Of a stretch of DNA of 64,000 nt, positions 52,921 to 64,000 are shown piece after piece (the stretch's first letter is position 1; each line of letters starts with the position of its first letter). Both the position numbers and the translations under genes were made by a program. The stretch covers positions 18,390,001 to 18,454,000 of the forward strand of contig JAQISU010000081.1 of the NCBI GenBank assembly GCA_029339505.1, written 5' to 3'. Source of the DNA: Unio delphinus. Its lineage: Eukaryota > Mollusca > Bivalvia > Unionida > Unionidae. Below the pieces are notes generated by a model. The model was not told the origin of the DNA. It did no database searches and saw nothing but the letters and a program-made list of their open reading frames with translations.

Positions 52921-54890
52921 AAAAGATCGATGAACTCAAAATACCAAACATTAATGTCACAGAAATTAAAAGGGGATGAAAGTACCCAAAATATTCAAAA
53001 TTTGAGGAGAATACTTAAGCCATAACACTAAGGGATGATGCATACCCCATACAAAGCAAATTGCCCTAATCAATAGAATTGCTATACTGTTAGAGAAGGA
53101 AGATTTCCTGGAGGAGGAAAGTGACAACACCATGCAGGAATCTGTAGTTTTTGTGAGTATACCCATTAACACTGACTCCGGTACCTAAGTTGAGAACTTA
53201 GGAAAGAGAAATTGCCGTTTCGGGTTTATATCGTCGCAGGGCAGCGAAAGCAGAGGCGTAACGGGGGGAAGGGGGTTGGGGGAGAGCGAGAACAGATGTC
53301 TTCGGGCGCCAGACTAGTGGGGGTGCCAAAATGGGCTTTGAAATAGGTTGTATGTGGAATTTTTGTGTTCCATAAAACTGACATAAAATTGTCAGGCCCC
53401 AACAGGTAATTTCCAATAGTAAAAATAGAACTATATACAACTCCTAAAATAATGTATAACCTAGAATGCGACAACCTGGTGGAGTGACAAAAATGGAAGG
53501 AAAGAACTCCCGAGTAGCTTCGACCAATTTAATTAGGATAAGTAAAGAAGAAAATAACTAGTTAAAAAATAAAACCGGTTATGATTATGATTATTTTTCT
53601 ACAAGAGACCCACAATACAATTATTAATGACATACCTTTCTGTGAGGAAAAACTGAATGGGATTATAATTTTAAATGATTTTAAGGGGTGGGGGGGGGAC
53701 ATAAGAGTGGCAGAGGTAGCCACTTTTATTTTAGAAAAAGCAATAACCTATGAACGAATAAACGATGGAGCATTTTTTGTCAGAAGAATGATACATATTT
53801 TATTGGAAAAGATACATTTTAAAAATATATATTTTCCAGCTAACAAGTACAAAAGCAAACTTTTCCAGAAAACCTTTTAATACTTAGAAAAATACACTAT
53901 GGATAAGTTTATTCTGTGGGGAGATTTTGACTGAGTGGGAGATACAATAGACGGGGTAAGAAAATTAACGAGAAATGACATGAGATCTAAACCCGAAAAT
54001 GGAAAACTTTTTTCCAAAACGCAAATAAAAATGATGTAGACAGGAAAATAAATAATTTAAGAAGGGGTTTTGCCAATGAATACAAAGATTTTCAAGGGAG
54101 CCGACTACAAAAATAAAAATTTAAAAACTACGACAATAATACATATGTAAATGCAGGGATTACGGAAATGTAAATATCCGACAATAAACTCATAAATGCA
54201 GGGATTACGGAAATTAAAATATCCGACAATAAACTCATCAATTTAGAGATAAAGATGGTAAATAAAAGTAAATGGGGCGGGGAATATGGAAGATAAATAA
54301 TAAAATACTAGAAGATAAGGAGTTTATTGATGAAATTCAAAGTTTGATAAGGAAATGTATTAGAAACGGGAACAAAGACATAATAAAGGAATGGGATAGC
54401 CAACAAAAATCTTAAAGGAAAGGAGTAAGCTTCTCTACCAGAATGAAAAAAAATATATGGAAAAAGATTAAATTAAAACACATTTAAAGTAAAACATCAT
54501 GAGTAACGAGGGAAATATACCAAAGGAAAGATTAAATCAAATACTAGATTAAGAAAGAAGGGGAAGTGGCCAAAACCTATATGTATTCAAATATAATCTA
54601 TGGATTAAGTCTATGGATAAATACTAATATATCACATACAGTTGATCATTATATTATACATTTTATATGGTGTTATAAAACTAACTACATTAACAAAGAA
54701 ACTCTTTATAGAACGAAAGAAGGGGAGGGGGGTACTGCCTCTGCCAAGTCCAATTCTAATTAAATGCTCGAATATTTTAAATAGATTTAAAACCATTAGC
54801 TTGGAAGCAAAATACCAATGGAGGGGGGGGGTATATATTTACTGGTATGGGTTTACGATGAGAAATAGGGGGAGATATATATAAGCAAAA
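52921..54890 (+). mobile_element. Decayed Tx1/L1-like LINE lacking the RT core
   Basis: Possible ORF1 text (ALINRIAILLEKEDFLEEE-like) lies at 53,060-53,180. The ORF2 endonuclease begins near 53,490 with IIFLQETH (53,596-53,613). It continues with PANKYKSKLFQKTF and ILWGDFD (about 53,911). A linker reads KILEDKEFIDEIQSLIRK (about 54,300). At about 54,560 it jumps to the C-terminus: NIIYGLSLWINTNI, HFIWCYKTNYINKETLYRT and RFKTISLEAKYQW. All reverse-transcriptase motifs are missing between about 54,480 and 54,560, which implies an internal deletion. A CAGAGGCGTAAC-starting MITE fragment sits at 53,250. Confidence 0.75.
53250..53400. mobile_element. hAT-like MITE fragment
   Basis: CAGAGGCGTAACGGGG and CGGGCGCCAG, GGTGCCAAAATGGG resemble the MITE at 7,870-8,062. 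The right terminus is not found. Confidence 0.45.
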
Positions 54891-56340
54891 ATTAGTTTAA
54901 AAATTAGAAGTTTCGAGGACGTTTAAACACATAAAAGATTTACTAGTTAAGTACAGACTTACTAGTTAAGTACTCGCCTCATCCCTCACCTCAGGTCTTA
55001 GGAACGTTCTCTCCTTAAGAAATATTTCCCTCCTTATCCTTTCGGTGCCTTAAACCCTGACTTACTAAGCTTTGCCATCTCCAACAAGAAATCCTCCTTC
55101 TATGTTATTTTTTAGAAGAGAAGTAGGGACCTGCATGTATGAAAAGTAGGGGGCACAGACGTCCTGGACATATGTGACATGGCGCTACGAGAATTGAACA
55201 GGTCTGTGAAAGAACCCCGGAAAAACTCACATGCAGAATATGGACAAACAGTACGAACACGGGGTTAGGAGCTTGTGTTTTTATCAAATTGTCCTCTTCA
55301 TAAAACCAATTTCTAAATCTTCATTTCGGCATAATTTAACTAAACAAAGGTAGGGACTTATGTCTGCTGTAGGGAAAACATAGTCAATAAACAAATTGTG
55401 ACTCCCTACAGCGAGACTAGCCTGTCTTGCGTTTTTATTCCAAAACATTTAAATGAGAAAGAACACGTATGATTACACAATCAAAACACTAAGATTGTAT
55501 TTTAAAACGTATAACACAAACTTTTCTCGCTCAAAATTTAAAAAAAATACAAAAAAAAAACCAACTTAAAAAGGACTTCAGAAACATTCCAAACATACAT
55601 TGACAGGACAACTAAGTATAAATTATGATTGAATAAGCCCTAACTACAATAAATATATAGCAAACATACAAGATAACATAACACACATAGAATACATGTG
55701 ACATGGGGGACCTATGGCAAAGGTCATTATTAAATTTCAAGGGAAGTGATCCCTGGCTAGTAATAAAAACTAGTACAGAGGAACCACCCTTTAGATAACA
55801 CTAAGGCATATATAGCCTACACAACTTGTGAAACATTCTTTTATAACAAACACCAACATAATACCTTCGCTGGATATAATCACAGATCAAAACACCTTCT
55901 TTTTTGACAAGTTGGGAGATCTGTCTTGTGTCGATGGGAAGAACCGAATGCCTTCAGTCACAGACAATATGTGTATAAATACCTCGCCGTATGTAAAGCT
56001 CTTTACATTACGGATATACTTGTCAGTCAGCGGCCTACTATAAGGATTTGCACATCTCCAGCTGTAGATGTATGTAAGTTTATTAATTTCTTGAATATAC
56101 GATATCACTATTGTACTACGAAGTCAATTTTTATTGGTACGTTTTGTAGCTTTGGTTTACGCATTATAATGTCCGTGTTTATATTCTTGATTGCGTAAGG
56201 CTACAGTTTTTAGAAACGTTTAGTACAGTAGGATTCTTATCGACCAGGGTTAAGTTTTCTTCTGAACTTGTTGTTTTGTAATTATTGCCATGTATAGCAT
56301 CATTAAATTTTCATTACCGTGTTACAATGTATGCACACGG
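54891..56340. other. No gene seen
   Basis: CTGTAGGGA and TCCCTACAG (55,358-55,410) form a small inverted repeat. Frames at 55.8-56.2 kb are unrecognised. Confidence 0.45.
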
Positions 56341-57135
56341 TGTTGGATATATTTTCAGCTGTTCAGAGTCTAGAGTGTCCCGTGATATCCGATGGATGTT
56401 ATTGTTCTGAGTCTAAAGTGTCCGGTGTTGTTCTGTGTTATCAAGAGACTAAGAGCGTCCGGTGTGTCCGGAATGTGTAGAGCTGTCTGGAGTGTCCAGA
56501 GTGGCTAGAGGGATCCGAGCGTTCCAAGTTATCGGAGTGATCGAGGTCGACGTGGTGCAAGCTGTAAAGCCAACCACAGAAATTAACCTTAGTAGCTGTG
56601 AAGCTGAAGTTTAGAAGCCATGGAGGTGAAATAAAGTGTGTTGATGACGTAATGTATCTCCTTACATATAATCTTGCAGCCGTGTGCTAATTTTGGGGTT
56701 CGTAAAACCCATTGTATATTTCGGGACTGTAAAGATAAGTTGAATATCTGTCTTATTTCGTTTGCATAATTTCGCTACGAGTGAATTTATTTTACTACAT
56801 GAGTAAAATTCTACATTGTTTGCTAGCTGAGTTAACTATCTCCACCTTTAACTGTGAATCATTCACCCCATGAGTTTGTATTTTGTAGATTAATTTTCAT
56901 TACATTTGGGCGTTCTTATGTTAATTAATTAAATATTTGGATTAAATATACACGCACGTATTCATAATTAATTGCTCATTCAAGTCATTCATTATTAAAT
57001 ATTGTATTTATATCCTCGTCAAAAGTGTTCTGTTGTGAATCTGGAGATCTCACCCAGTTATCTTGTTACAAAAGTTTCAGAAGTGGGATCATTGTTTTGT
57101 AAATCCGGAAATCCCACCCTGTTATCTTCTTATAA
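56341..57135 (+). mobile_element. LTR of an LTR retrotransposon
   Basis: The stretch starts TGTTGGATATATTTTC and ends immediately before a tRNA-Leu primer-binding site. It contains irregular GAGTGTCCG-type repeats (56,368-56,510), as in LTR enhancer regions, and GAAATAAAGTG near 56,630 as a possible poly(A) signal. The exact 3' end is uncertain: TTGTTACA at 57,070 is an alternative. No matching second LTR is seen. Confidence 0.55.
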
Positions 57136-57153
57136 TGGTGTCAGAAGTGGGAT
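57136..57153 (+). promoter_or_regulatory. Primer-binding site, tRNA-Leu type
   Basis: TGGTGTCAGAAGTGGGAT is the full 18-base complement of the 3' end of animal tRNA-Leu and primes minus-strand DNA synthesis in many Ty3/gypsy elements. A decayed second copy, AAGTTTCAGAAGTGGGAT (15/18), lies 64 bp upstream at 57,072-57,089, within a duplicated segment. Confidence 0.8.
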
Positions 57154-57249
57154 CATTTAGGATTTAACGGAACACTAATATTGTTTTATTATATATGTTT
57201 GCTCTTTTGTGTGTTTCAGATACTCTTGACAAGACAATGAGGTTAAGTA

Positions 57250-59040
57250 GACACATAAATTAGGTAGTTATGTGGTGAAATCTTGCCATTGAGAAAATCT
57301 CTGCGTGTATCCACGGACATTGTTTTTGGATGGTAATTTATAACCCGTAGTGAGGCGTTATAGTTATCAAAGTTAGTCATAGTTTCAGTTAGGAATGTGT
57401 GTGAAGGGGCAAATTTCTGGCGATTTATCAAGAATACACTAGTTGAGGCCAGATAACTATTAGTTAGATTTATGGAGACAAGCACGTGTCATACCGTGTC
57501 TGCCGAACGTACAGTGTTATTTCTTTATAGTGGGACTGTTGTTACTAATTAGAACCTTTGTTTTTTCAGCAACCAGACTGACTGCTAGAGACATTGTAAA
57601 GTTCCATTTTCATGGAAAAGTGTCAAACTTGAGAAAACGCAGAAATTTTGTTACTTAAAAACGACCAGGTCAGGCTGACCCGATGTAAGTAACTCGGGGA
57701 GAAAGCGTGGGAAAAGACATTTGATTTTGATTGGTCACGGTTAAATAAGGGGTGTGTTTTCACACGAAATTTCATAGGATTTAATATCGCCCTATCGAAA
57801 CCAGAAATTAGTCTAAACATTTTCTGCAAGAGAAAATTACCCAGTGAACACTCCGGTAGCCCTCGTAACTTAAGGAAGCGTGGTCCAGGCAGCCGCCAAA
57901 AAACTGTTTGAGTGACAAAAGAACCACAAAGGTATAGTGTCACAATTCCATGTAATTTTTGCTGCGATTTATATAATGTTTGCTGTAGTTTACAGGTCTT
58001 GCATGATTTCATTTGATACATTTGTATAATAATATGATTTTGAATTATGAATAGGAAGTGTTACGTTACTTCTTGGATATGTTTGACGTATTGTTATATT
58101 TTATCATCTTGTTTGCATAATGATTAAGTTCTAATTAGTTAATGCCTTACATTAGTTAATCTGATTTACGAGAATACATGTGAATTCACCGAATTTAGAT
58201 TTCATATATGTTTTAGCGTCAGTGTATTCAATTTATTTGCTGTGTAAATTAAGACGGGACCAGAATTCAAAGCCTTGATGAATAGTGCGTTAATGTATAA
58301 GGTCAAGGCGTAACGAATAAGCAATTTGTTTAACTACGATCATTTGAGGACATTTGTAGTTGATTTATAGCCGTATAATCTGTTTACCACTGATAAATAT
58401 ATCTGATTTTCGAACCAGAAATAATGAGATTTCTCAACTGTATGAATTGTAACGAGAGACTTAGGGTTGTTTAATTTCTTTTAAAAGGGAGAAATTGGCT
58501 TTTTGGGACGTGTTGAAGTTACGTAAACTGAGACGTATAATGTGGAAAAGAAATTGGAAAAAGGGGATTTCAGTGAGTCATAATCCAGTGGAAAAATCTG
58601 GCAGTGTTTTGAAATTCTACGTGTGTAGAGACTATCTTGAGACGGATGGGATGGTAGGAAGTGTCCTATAGAATAAAAGTCTGAACGGAACAGAGAACGG
58701 AGAATGTGGACTATCAGGATATGAAGTCGAACAAGGCGTTGACTTCGATTGTACCACTCGATCCTATGATGACTTAAAGCTATCAGTAACAGATCGACTA
58801 ATTTATTTAAATCTATTTCGAATTTTATTGTAATTCGGTGAAAGTTTTGTTTCTAACGTAGAGTGTATTCCTAATGAATGGAAGTTTCACAATTGTGTAT
58901 GCACATGGTTAAATTGTTTGTTTATCTTTACGGGGGCTCGTATTTGTTAGTCTACTATACCTGTTCAGTTTACTCTGTCTATTCTTATACTCGAACCGGG
59001 CAATTATATCGAGGGCGGTCATCTCTTAGATAACGAGTAC
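57250..59040 (+). mobile_element. Family R element, copy 7 (divergent)
   Basis: GATTGGTCACGGTTAAATAA, GTGTGTTTTC and AATTAGTCTAA (57,725-57,815) align with copy 1 around 15,545-15,630. The 3' part has CCACTCGATCCTATGATGAC, TTTACGGGGGCTCGTATT (58,926) and GAGGGCGGTCATCTCTTAGA. It lies directly downstream of the LTR leader, so the relation of family R to LTR elements is worth testing. Confidence 0.6.
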
Positions 59041-59045
59041 CAAAA

Positions 59046-59046
<1 letters not shown>

Positions 59047-59119
<73 letters not shown>
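59047..59119. repeat. (AG)n microsatellite at a copy junction
   Basis: About 36 AG units between the end of family R copy 7 and the partial copy 8. Confidence 0.96.
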
Positions 59120-59545
59120 ATTGCTGACTTGTCAACAACATTGATAAGGAAAGGAACGGATGCAATCAAGCTATGATGACATGCCGGCAATTTGAGTTCA
59201 ATCAATCACTGGATACTAAAGTGAAATCTGTTGTATCGCTATAACAGAACGGCTAATTGCATTTAATTCTATTTCTAAGAGAAAGCGTATCATTCAAATG
59301 ACATGTTCAACTTCATCTTGCTTAGGTAATTTATTAAATTGTTATACTTCATAACGGGGTGGGGGGGGGGGGGGGCTCACGTTGTTCTATTCTGTATCTT
59401 TGCTCAGATCTCTGCTACTCCATTCAATAATTTCATATTTATTTGATTGTTTACTCGATTTGGATAATAACACCTGGTCGAGCATCTCATAGATAACGTT
59501 AACCGATGCATCATAGCAGGTGGGGAGATGTATCTCATATCTCCC
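59120..59545 (+). mobile_element. Family R element, copy 8 (3' part)
   Basis: ATGACATGCCGGCAATTTGA, CAATCAATCACTGGATAC, TAACAGAACGGCTAATTGCA, a G14 run and GAGCATCTCATAGATAACGT match the 3' halves of copies 1 and 6. It starts exactly at a (GA)n tract, as do those halves. Confidence 0.8.
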
Positions 59546-60482
59546 TCCATCACCTAACATGTTACATCCACCTAAGATTCATTTTGTATTGTTGTATTTC
59601 TGTTCCTTGTCTCGTTTCTTCCATGTAAAGACTGCCTCATCCTTTATTCTCGAAGGTTATTATGCACGAAGTTCAGTCTAAAATCATGGATCTTTAGGGT
59701 TTTCTTGACTAGTTTTTTGAATTTGGGTGATGAAACTAAGTTATAAATGCCATGTTGTTTTGGGGGTACAGGTGGTAGTGGGTGAGAGGCAGAGTTTCAG
59801 TACTATGTTCCAAGATTTTAAGAATATCCGATCCTGGCGAACAAGAGTACGGTAATTTATAATAAGTAATTAAATTACTTTCTATAATGCTGATATGAAA
59901 TAAAAATATTTAATTTTATTTTCAATGTAAATATTTGCCACATAAGAATTTAATGGCTGTAATTTCTCCTACGTGATAATTTCTGTTTTTATTGCCCCCC
60001 CCCCCCCCAAAAAAAATAAAAAGCCAAACAATCCAACAGGTGCTTTTGTGTGTAGGTGTTTCTTGGGCGCGTTAGTACTTTGAATGGTAAATTTCAAGGT
60101 TATCTCCAAGGAGGTATGCGAACCCGCAGCAAAACGAGTATGATAAGAAGACAAATAATTTTGCCGCACCTTTCTTTTTTATGACTGCATTATCTGCCTG
60201 ATTAGCTGGGGCGAATAAATTGGAGTTATTATCGTTCCCCCGTACGATCAGACGGACTACCATATATGTCATATTATTATAACCCCTTACTCAGGCCTGG
60301 ACATAAGCAGGAGTTTCGACATAAATTGTATTACTCCGCAAGCAAACCATTACCTCACAAAAATAGTTATTGATTATCATAATTTTAAGCCGTAAATTAG
60401 CTCTGGGGTACTGGCTTCTTGAGCAAAATGTTAAGCATTTCAGACCATCCCTATGGATCATTCTGCGCATGTATGCTGAAGG
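59546..60482. other. No gene; C-run
   Basis: A C14-15 run followed by A8 near 60,000. Otherwise unrecognised. Confidence 0.5.
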
Positions 60483-61320
60483 CTACCGTATAACCACATC
60501 GCCTTTTTAGAACAAACTCATATTTTGGTGGTGCTCTACATTTTCGCATATTACATTGGTTATAATTTTAAAGAAAAAGAATTTCACCGTGTTTCCTCAC
60601 TGGTTATACTGGCTATTTAAGAAAGATCATGTATATCTCTGGTATACATGATACAATATACAATTGGCCGTCATCACTTCCTGAACTTCAGAGGTAAATT
60701 GAGGTACCTCTATTTTACTTTCATGTACTGTGGCTGAAATTTCATTGGACATTGTACTTGTGGAAATTGTAAATGATCTAAAACACAGCTAACTAAAATG
60801 ACTGCTCCCTTGTCCTAAAAATCCGCATAATTTAATATAAAGTACACTATCTTCAGCAGTTATTAAAATAGGGAAAATGAATTTGCCAGACTAGACAATA
60901 ACAGCTTCTAAGAGTGCAATAAATGAATTAGCAAATATATGAAATGTAAAAAAAAAATAATATTGGCTAAAAAAAATAATAATACAATTTACCTGTAAGT
61001 CCAGGAAGTGAAAATGATAAAGCGGAAATATCAGCGTTTTGAGAAGTACACATTTGAGATAAGGCCAAATTGTATACTCTATAACCCATATTACACCCAT
61101 CAATCACATGTTAAAATAAAGGGAATTAAAGGTTCTTTGAATTATACCTAAGATATACAAGTTCCTTTTAAAATGGCCAGTATAACCAGTGAAGAATCCC
61201 GGGGATATTCTTTTTCTTTAAAATTCTTACCCTATGCAAAAATAAAAAAAAATAAAAATAAAAATTGTGAGCGCCACCAAAATGCCTAAAAGGAAGTTAT
61301 CCGTTTTGAAAAAGACAGGA
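60483..61320. repeat. Large imperfect inverted repeat
   Basis: The left arm (60,483-60,702) pairs with the right arm (60,983-61,320). Examples: ATTTTAAAGAAAAAGAAT (60,566) with its perfect complement (61,207), CACTGGTTATACTGGC (60,599) with GCCAGTATAACCAGTG (61,176), and CACTTCCTGAACTTCAGAGG (60,675) with the arm ending GTCCAGGAAGTG (61,010). The right arm has an extra insertion of about 100 bp. Confidence 0.85.
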
Positions 61321-62744
61321 ACTTTTAAGAAGTTTGTCTCTTTACTGCATTTATAGTAACGGAAAACCTCACACTTGGGCTTGAGTCTTTAATGACGTTA
61401 GCATTTTTTGATTTACAATATATGAGAATCCAAACTTCCCGAACCATAAACTCATCCCTTATTCAGGGACATGATTAGTATCATTATTCTAACCCTTCCT
61501 TATACTCTCCAAATTCATTTTTTGCTGTATGCCAATTTATATAAAACCCAGATTTTATTTCCTCCTTTTAGGCATTTAAAATGATCTGAAAATTATGTTT
61601 TAACAATATATCTGTAATTGGTGCAAAGTCCCAAAAAGTTGTTATAGTATGTACAAAAATAAAGTAAATGCAGTAATGCTGGATATGATTGCGGAGTGTT
61701 CAAAATTTTGAATTTTCACCTTCAGAACAATGTTCGTACTTAGAATGCTTTTACGAGTCAAAGCAACCACTTTCACAAAATATATAAACCCATATGAACA
61801 CAGCAGATGTGGAATACATCCAAGCAAGGCGCCCTCCTAAAAGTTGAACGAGGCGACTGATGGAGGAATTTCACCACCCACCCCGCCATATGATGTTTCA
61901 GCTGTTAGGATCCTGTATTTTATATTTCTTTTAACAAGGACGAATGAAAGATACATTCTAAAAATCTGACTTTTGTTCTAAGTGATTTTACACATTTATG
62001 CCGTTATCTTCATCGCATTTGTGTCACTATCACAATTAAAGAAACATTTTTTTATTTTTGTCAGTTGTCATTAGTACAATTTTTTTTTAAAATTTGCATT
62101 TATGTCATTAGTCGCTTGTAAAATTGTTGTCTTGAAAAATTTGTAGAACTGTTGTTGAATGCACTAAACTACTTAGGACTCCGTTGGAAAAAGTTGGTAC
62201 AACACTACTAAACGTGTAGTCTTTTTGACAGACCGTCTGCCATTCCGCCAACAATTTGACTTCTGGAAGCTAACATTCTTCGGAATTTTTTCAATTTAAC
62301 CATATTTGGTATGCTTCTTTAGTTGTTCTTGAATCTTTAGGATAATGTTTAGCTCCTTCTCGATTATAAATACCAACTTTTAATAAGAAAGGATTTCACT
62401 GTAGAAAAATTAAAGGCATCCCATAATGTACTCTTAGTACTTTGATTTACTACTTTGTATTTTTTTGTTAAAAATTAAAAACAACACACACAAAGGAATT
62501 GAGAATGCGAATATATCTATTTTATTGATATGACTGTCTTCTTAGAGTTCGTAGATAATGTTTTGATCTCTGACTACCAGTACCAAAAGCTCCATAAAGT
62601 CTAGATAATTTTCACCATACTTGTTCTTCCGCGCGGATAGGCTGTAATGGAACCATGACTCTTATTACTTAAAGTGGTCAATAAGTTAGGGTTACGACCC
62701 TGCTCAAATTGAACGACCATCCTCATTTACAGATCCTGTACAGA
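61321..62744. other. No gene seen
   Basis: AT-rich and unrecognised. Confidence 0.5.
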
Positions 62745-62966
62745 TTGGATGTACGCCATTTTTCAGCACACGATAACCAGTATTATTGGTGGAGGAAGAA
62801 CCAGGAAAAAATTCGAAAGAACCGCCGACCCACGAGAAGCTGCTGGCAAGCTATCTCACATAACAACATTAGCCGAATCTGAGACTCGAACACACGCAGA
62901 CAGAGGTGAGATGGCAGTGGTTCGTAACGGAGAGCGCTTTAGACCACTCGGCTGCTCGGGGCCCCT
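62745..62966 (-). mobile_element. SINE-A copy
   Basis: It runs from CGCCATTTTTCAGCACACGA through GTGGAGGAAGAACCAGG and CACACGCAGACAGAGGTGAG to the head (CTTTAGACCACTCGGC...GGGGCCCC). There is a short deletion in the 3' body. It abuts (TATG)n. Confidence 0.9.
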
Positions 62967-63039
62967 TATGTATGTATGTATGTATGTATGTATGTATGTA
63001 TGTATGTATGTATGTATGTATGTATGTATGTATGTATGA
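62967..63039. repeat. (TATG)n microsatellite
   Basis: About 18 TATG units joined to the SINE-A head end. Confidence 0.97.
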
Positions 63040-63500
63040 ATGTTTCTTTAATTGTACCTGTGACTAGTGACACAAATGCAAAATGTTTCTTTAATTGTAC
63101 CAGTGACTAGTGACACAAACACAAAATATTTCTTTAATTGTACTAGTGACTAATGACACAAATGCAGAATGTTTCTTTAATTGTATTAGTGACTAATGAC
63201 ACCAATGCAGAATGTTTCTTTAACTGTACTAGTGACTAATGACAAAAATACAAAATGTTTATTTATTCAAAGGTCTAATGACACGGATACAACATTTGTT
63301 TATTTGTACTAATTAATAATTGCCACAAACACAAAATATTTCTTTAATTGTACTAGTGACTAATGACACAAATGCAGAATGTTTCTTTAATTGTACTAGT
63401 GACTAATAACACCAATGCAGAATGTTTCTTTAATTGTACTAGTGACTAATGACACCAATACAGAATGTTTCTTTAATTGTACTAGTGACTAGTGACTCAA
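63040..63500. repeat. Minisatellite, about 43-bp unit, about 10 copies
   Basis: AATGTTTCTTTAATTGTACT then AGTGACTAATGACACAAATG recurs with period near 43. One divergent unit at 63,250-63,300 suggests older sequence between two homogenised blocks. Confidence 0.93.
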
Positions 63501-64000
63501 ATTCAACATCTTTCAGAAATAAACAATTTCAGAACAATCAGGAAGACAGCATAGGCAATATTTACGGAACTTCATTAATTATTGCTGAGCTAGAAATAAG
63601 TAAATGGAACCCCACAGTTAATGAAATGGTCTTAATAAAACACTTAACTAATGTTTGACGGATTGCAACAAAAGGGTATATGTGCCTTGGTATAACATTA
63701 AAGAAAATACTTGATGTTAGCTAATATGTAGCAGAGAAAAAAAGTTGGTCAATTTGTAAAATTTATTTATTGTTTTGTTTGGTTTGCAAAGAAAGTATAA
63801 GAAACTGTTGAATCTATCTATTAAAATTAGGATATTTTATTTACGCCTGGAAATTTGTTTTTGCTCGTTTCTATGTAGTCTATAAGACATGAAGAAAAAA
63901 AGACACATCGATTTGAATCAAAATAAACAAGATAGAAAGAAATAGAAGCCTTTCAAAGCCACCCACAGTCCTTATGTAAAAATATATTGCAAATGTTTCT
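63501..64000. other. No gene seen
   Basis: The 69-codon frame at 63,449-63,658 starts inside the minisatellite and has no recognisable family. Confidence 0.5.

Noticed and set aside
57623..58021. 132-codon minus-strand frame
   Set aside because: It lies across family R copy 7 in the antisense direction, and other copies do not keep it open.

Overview
This window looks like intergenic or intronic DNA from an invertebrate animal, most likely a mollusc or another lophotrochozoan. The evidence is AT-rich sequence, many long dinucleotide tracts, many 35-60 bp minisatellites, tRNA-derived SINEs with a conserved mollusc-like body, and decayed L2/CR1-, RTE- and Tx1/L1-type LINEs. The taxon is an inference from repeat types. 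I see no intact protein-coding gene, rRNA gene, tRNA gene or CRISPR array. The longest reading frames lie in (AT)n tracts or minisatellites and are repeat artefacts. The one stretch that could be a genuine exon is a 64-codon minus-strand frame at about 43,850-44,047, with a good splice acceptor and a usable donor.

Layout. 0-9 kb: SINE-A and SINE-B copies, a 3' end of an L2-like LINE, a 38-bp minisatellite of about 33 units (5.1-6.4 kb), a hAT-type MITE with a perfect 8-bp target duplication, and a fold-back element. 9-18 kb: degenerate tandem repeats, a palindromic MITE with a perfect 23-bp hairpin, and the first copy of a 1.1-1.8 kb dispersed element called here family R. 18.7-21.3 kb: an L2/CR1-like LINE remnant joined directly to an RTE-like LINE remnant. 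22-28 kb: a 475-bp (AT)n tract with mirror-image interruptions, a 35-bp minisatellite split by a family R copy, and a 50-bp minisatellite of about 18 units. 28-38 kb: a SINE-A interrupted by a MITE, inverted-repeat elements and three more family R copies. 38-47 kb: a hAT MITE with perfect duplications, minisatellites of 60 and 39 bp, another MITE and family R copy 6. 47-55 kb: SINE-B, a decayed gag-like LINE ORF1, two SINE-A copies with perfect 12- and 15-bp duplications, a 1.7-kb element rich in CAACGTT, and a Tx1/L1-like LINE whose reverse-transcriptase core is deleted. 56-64 kb: an LTR followed by an 18-base primer-binding site complementary to tRNA-Leu, family R copies 7 and 8, a large inverted repeat at 60.5-61.3 kb, a last SINE-A, (TATG)n and a 43-bp minisatellite.

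The most unusual feature is family R. Eight partial or full copies lie in 45 kb, all in the same orientation. One is bounded by short direct repeats inside a minisatellite, so it was inserted as a mobile unit. None carries a recognisable protein.
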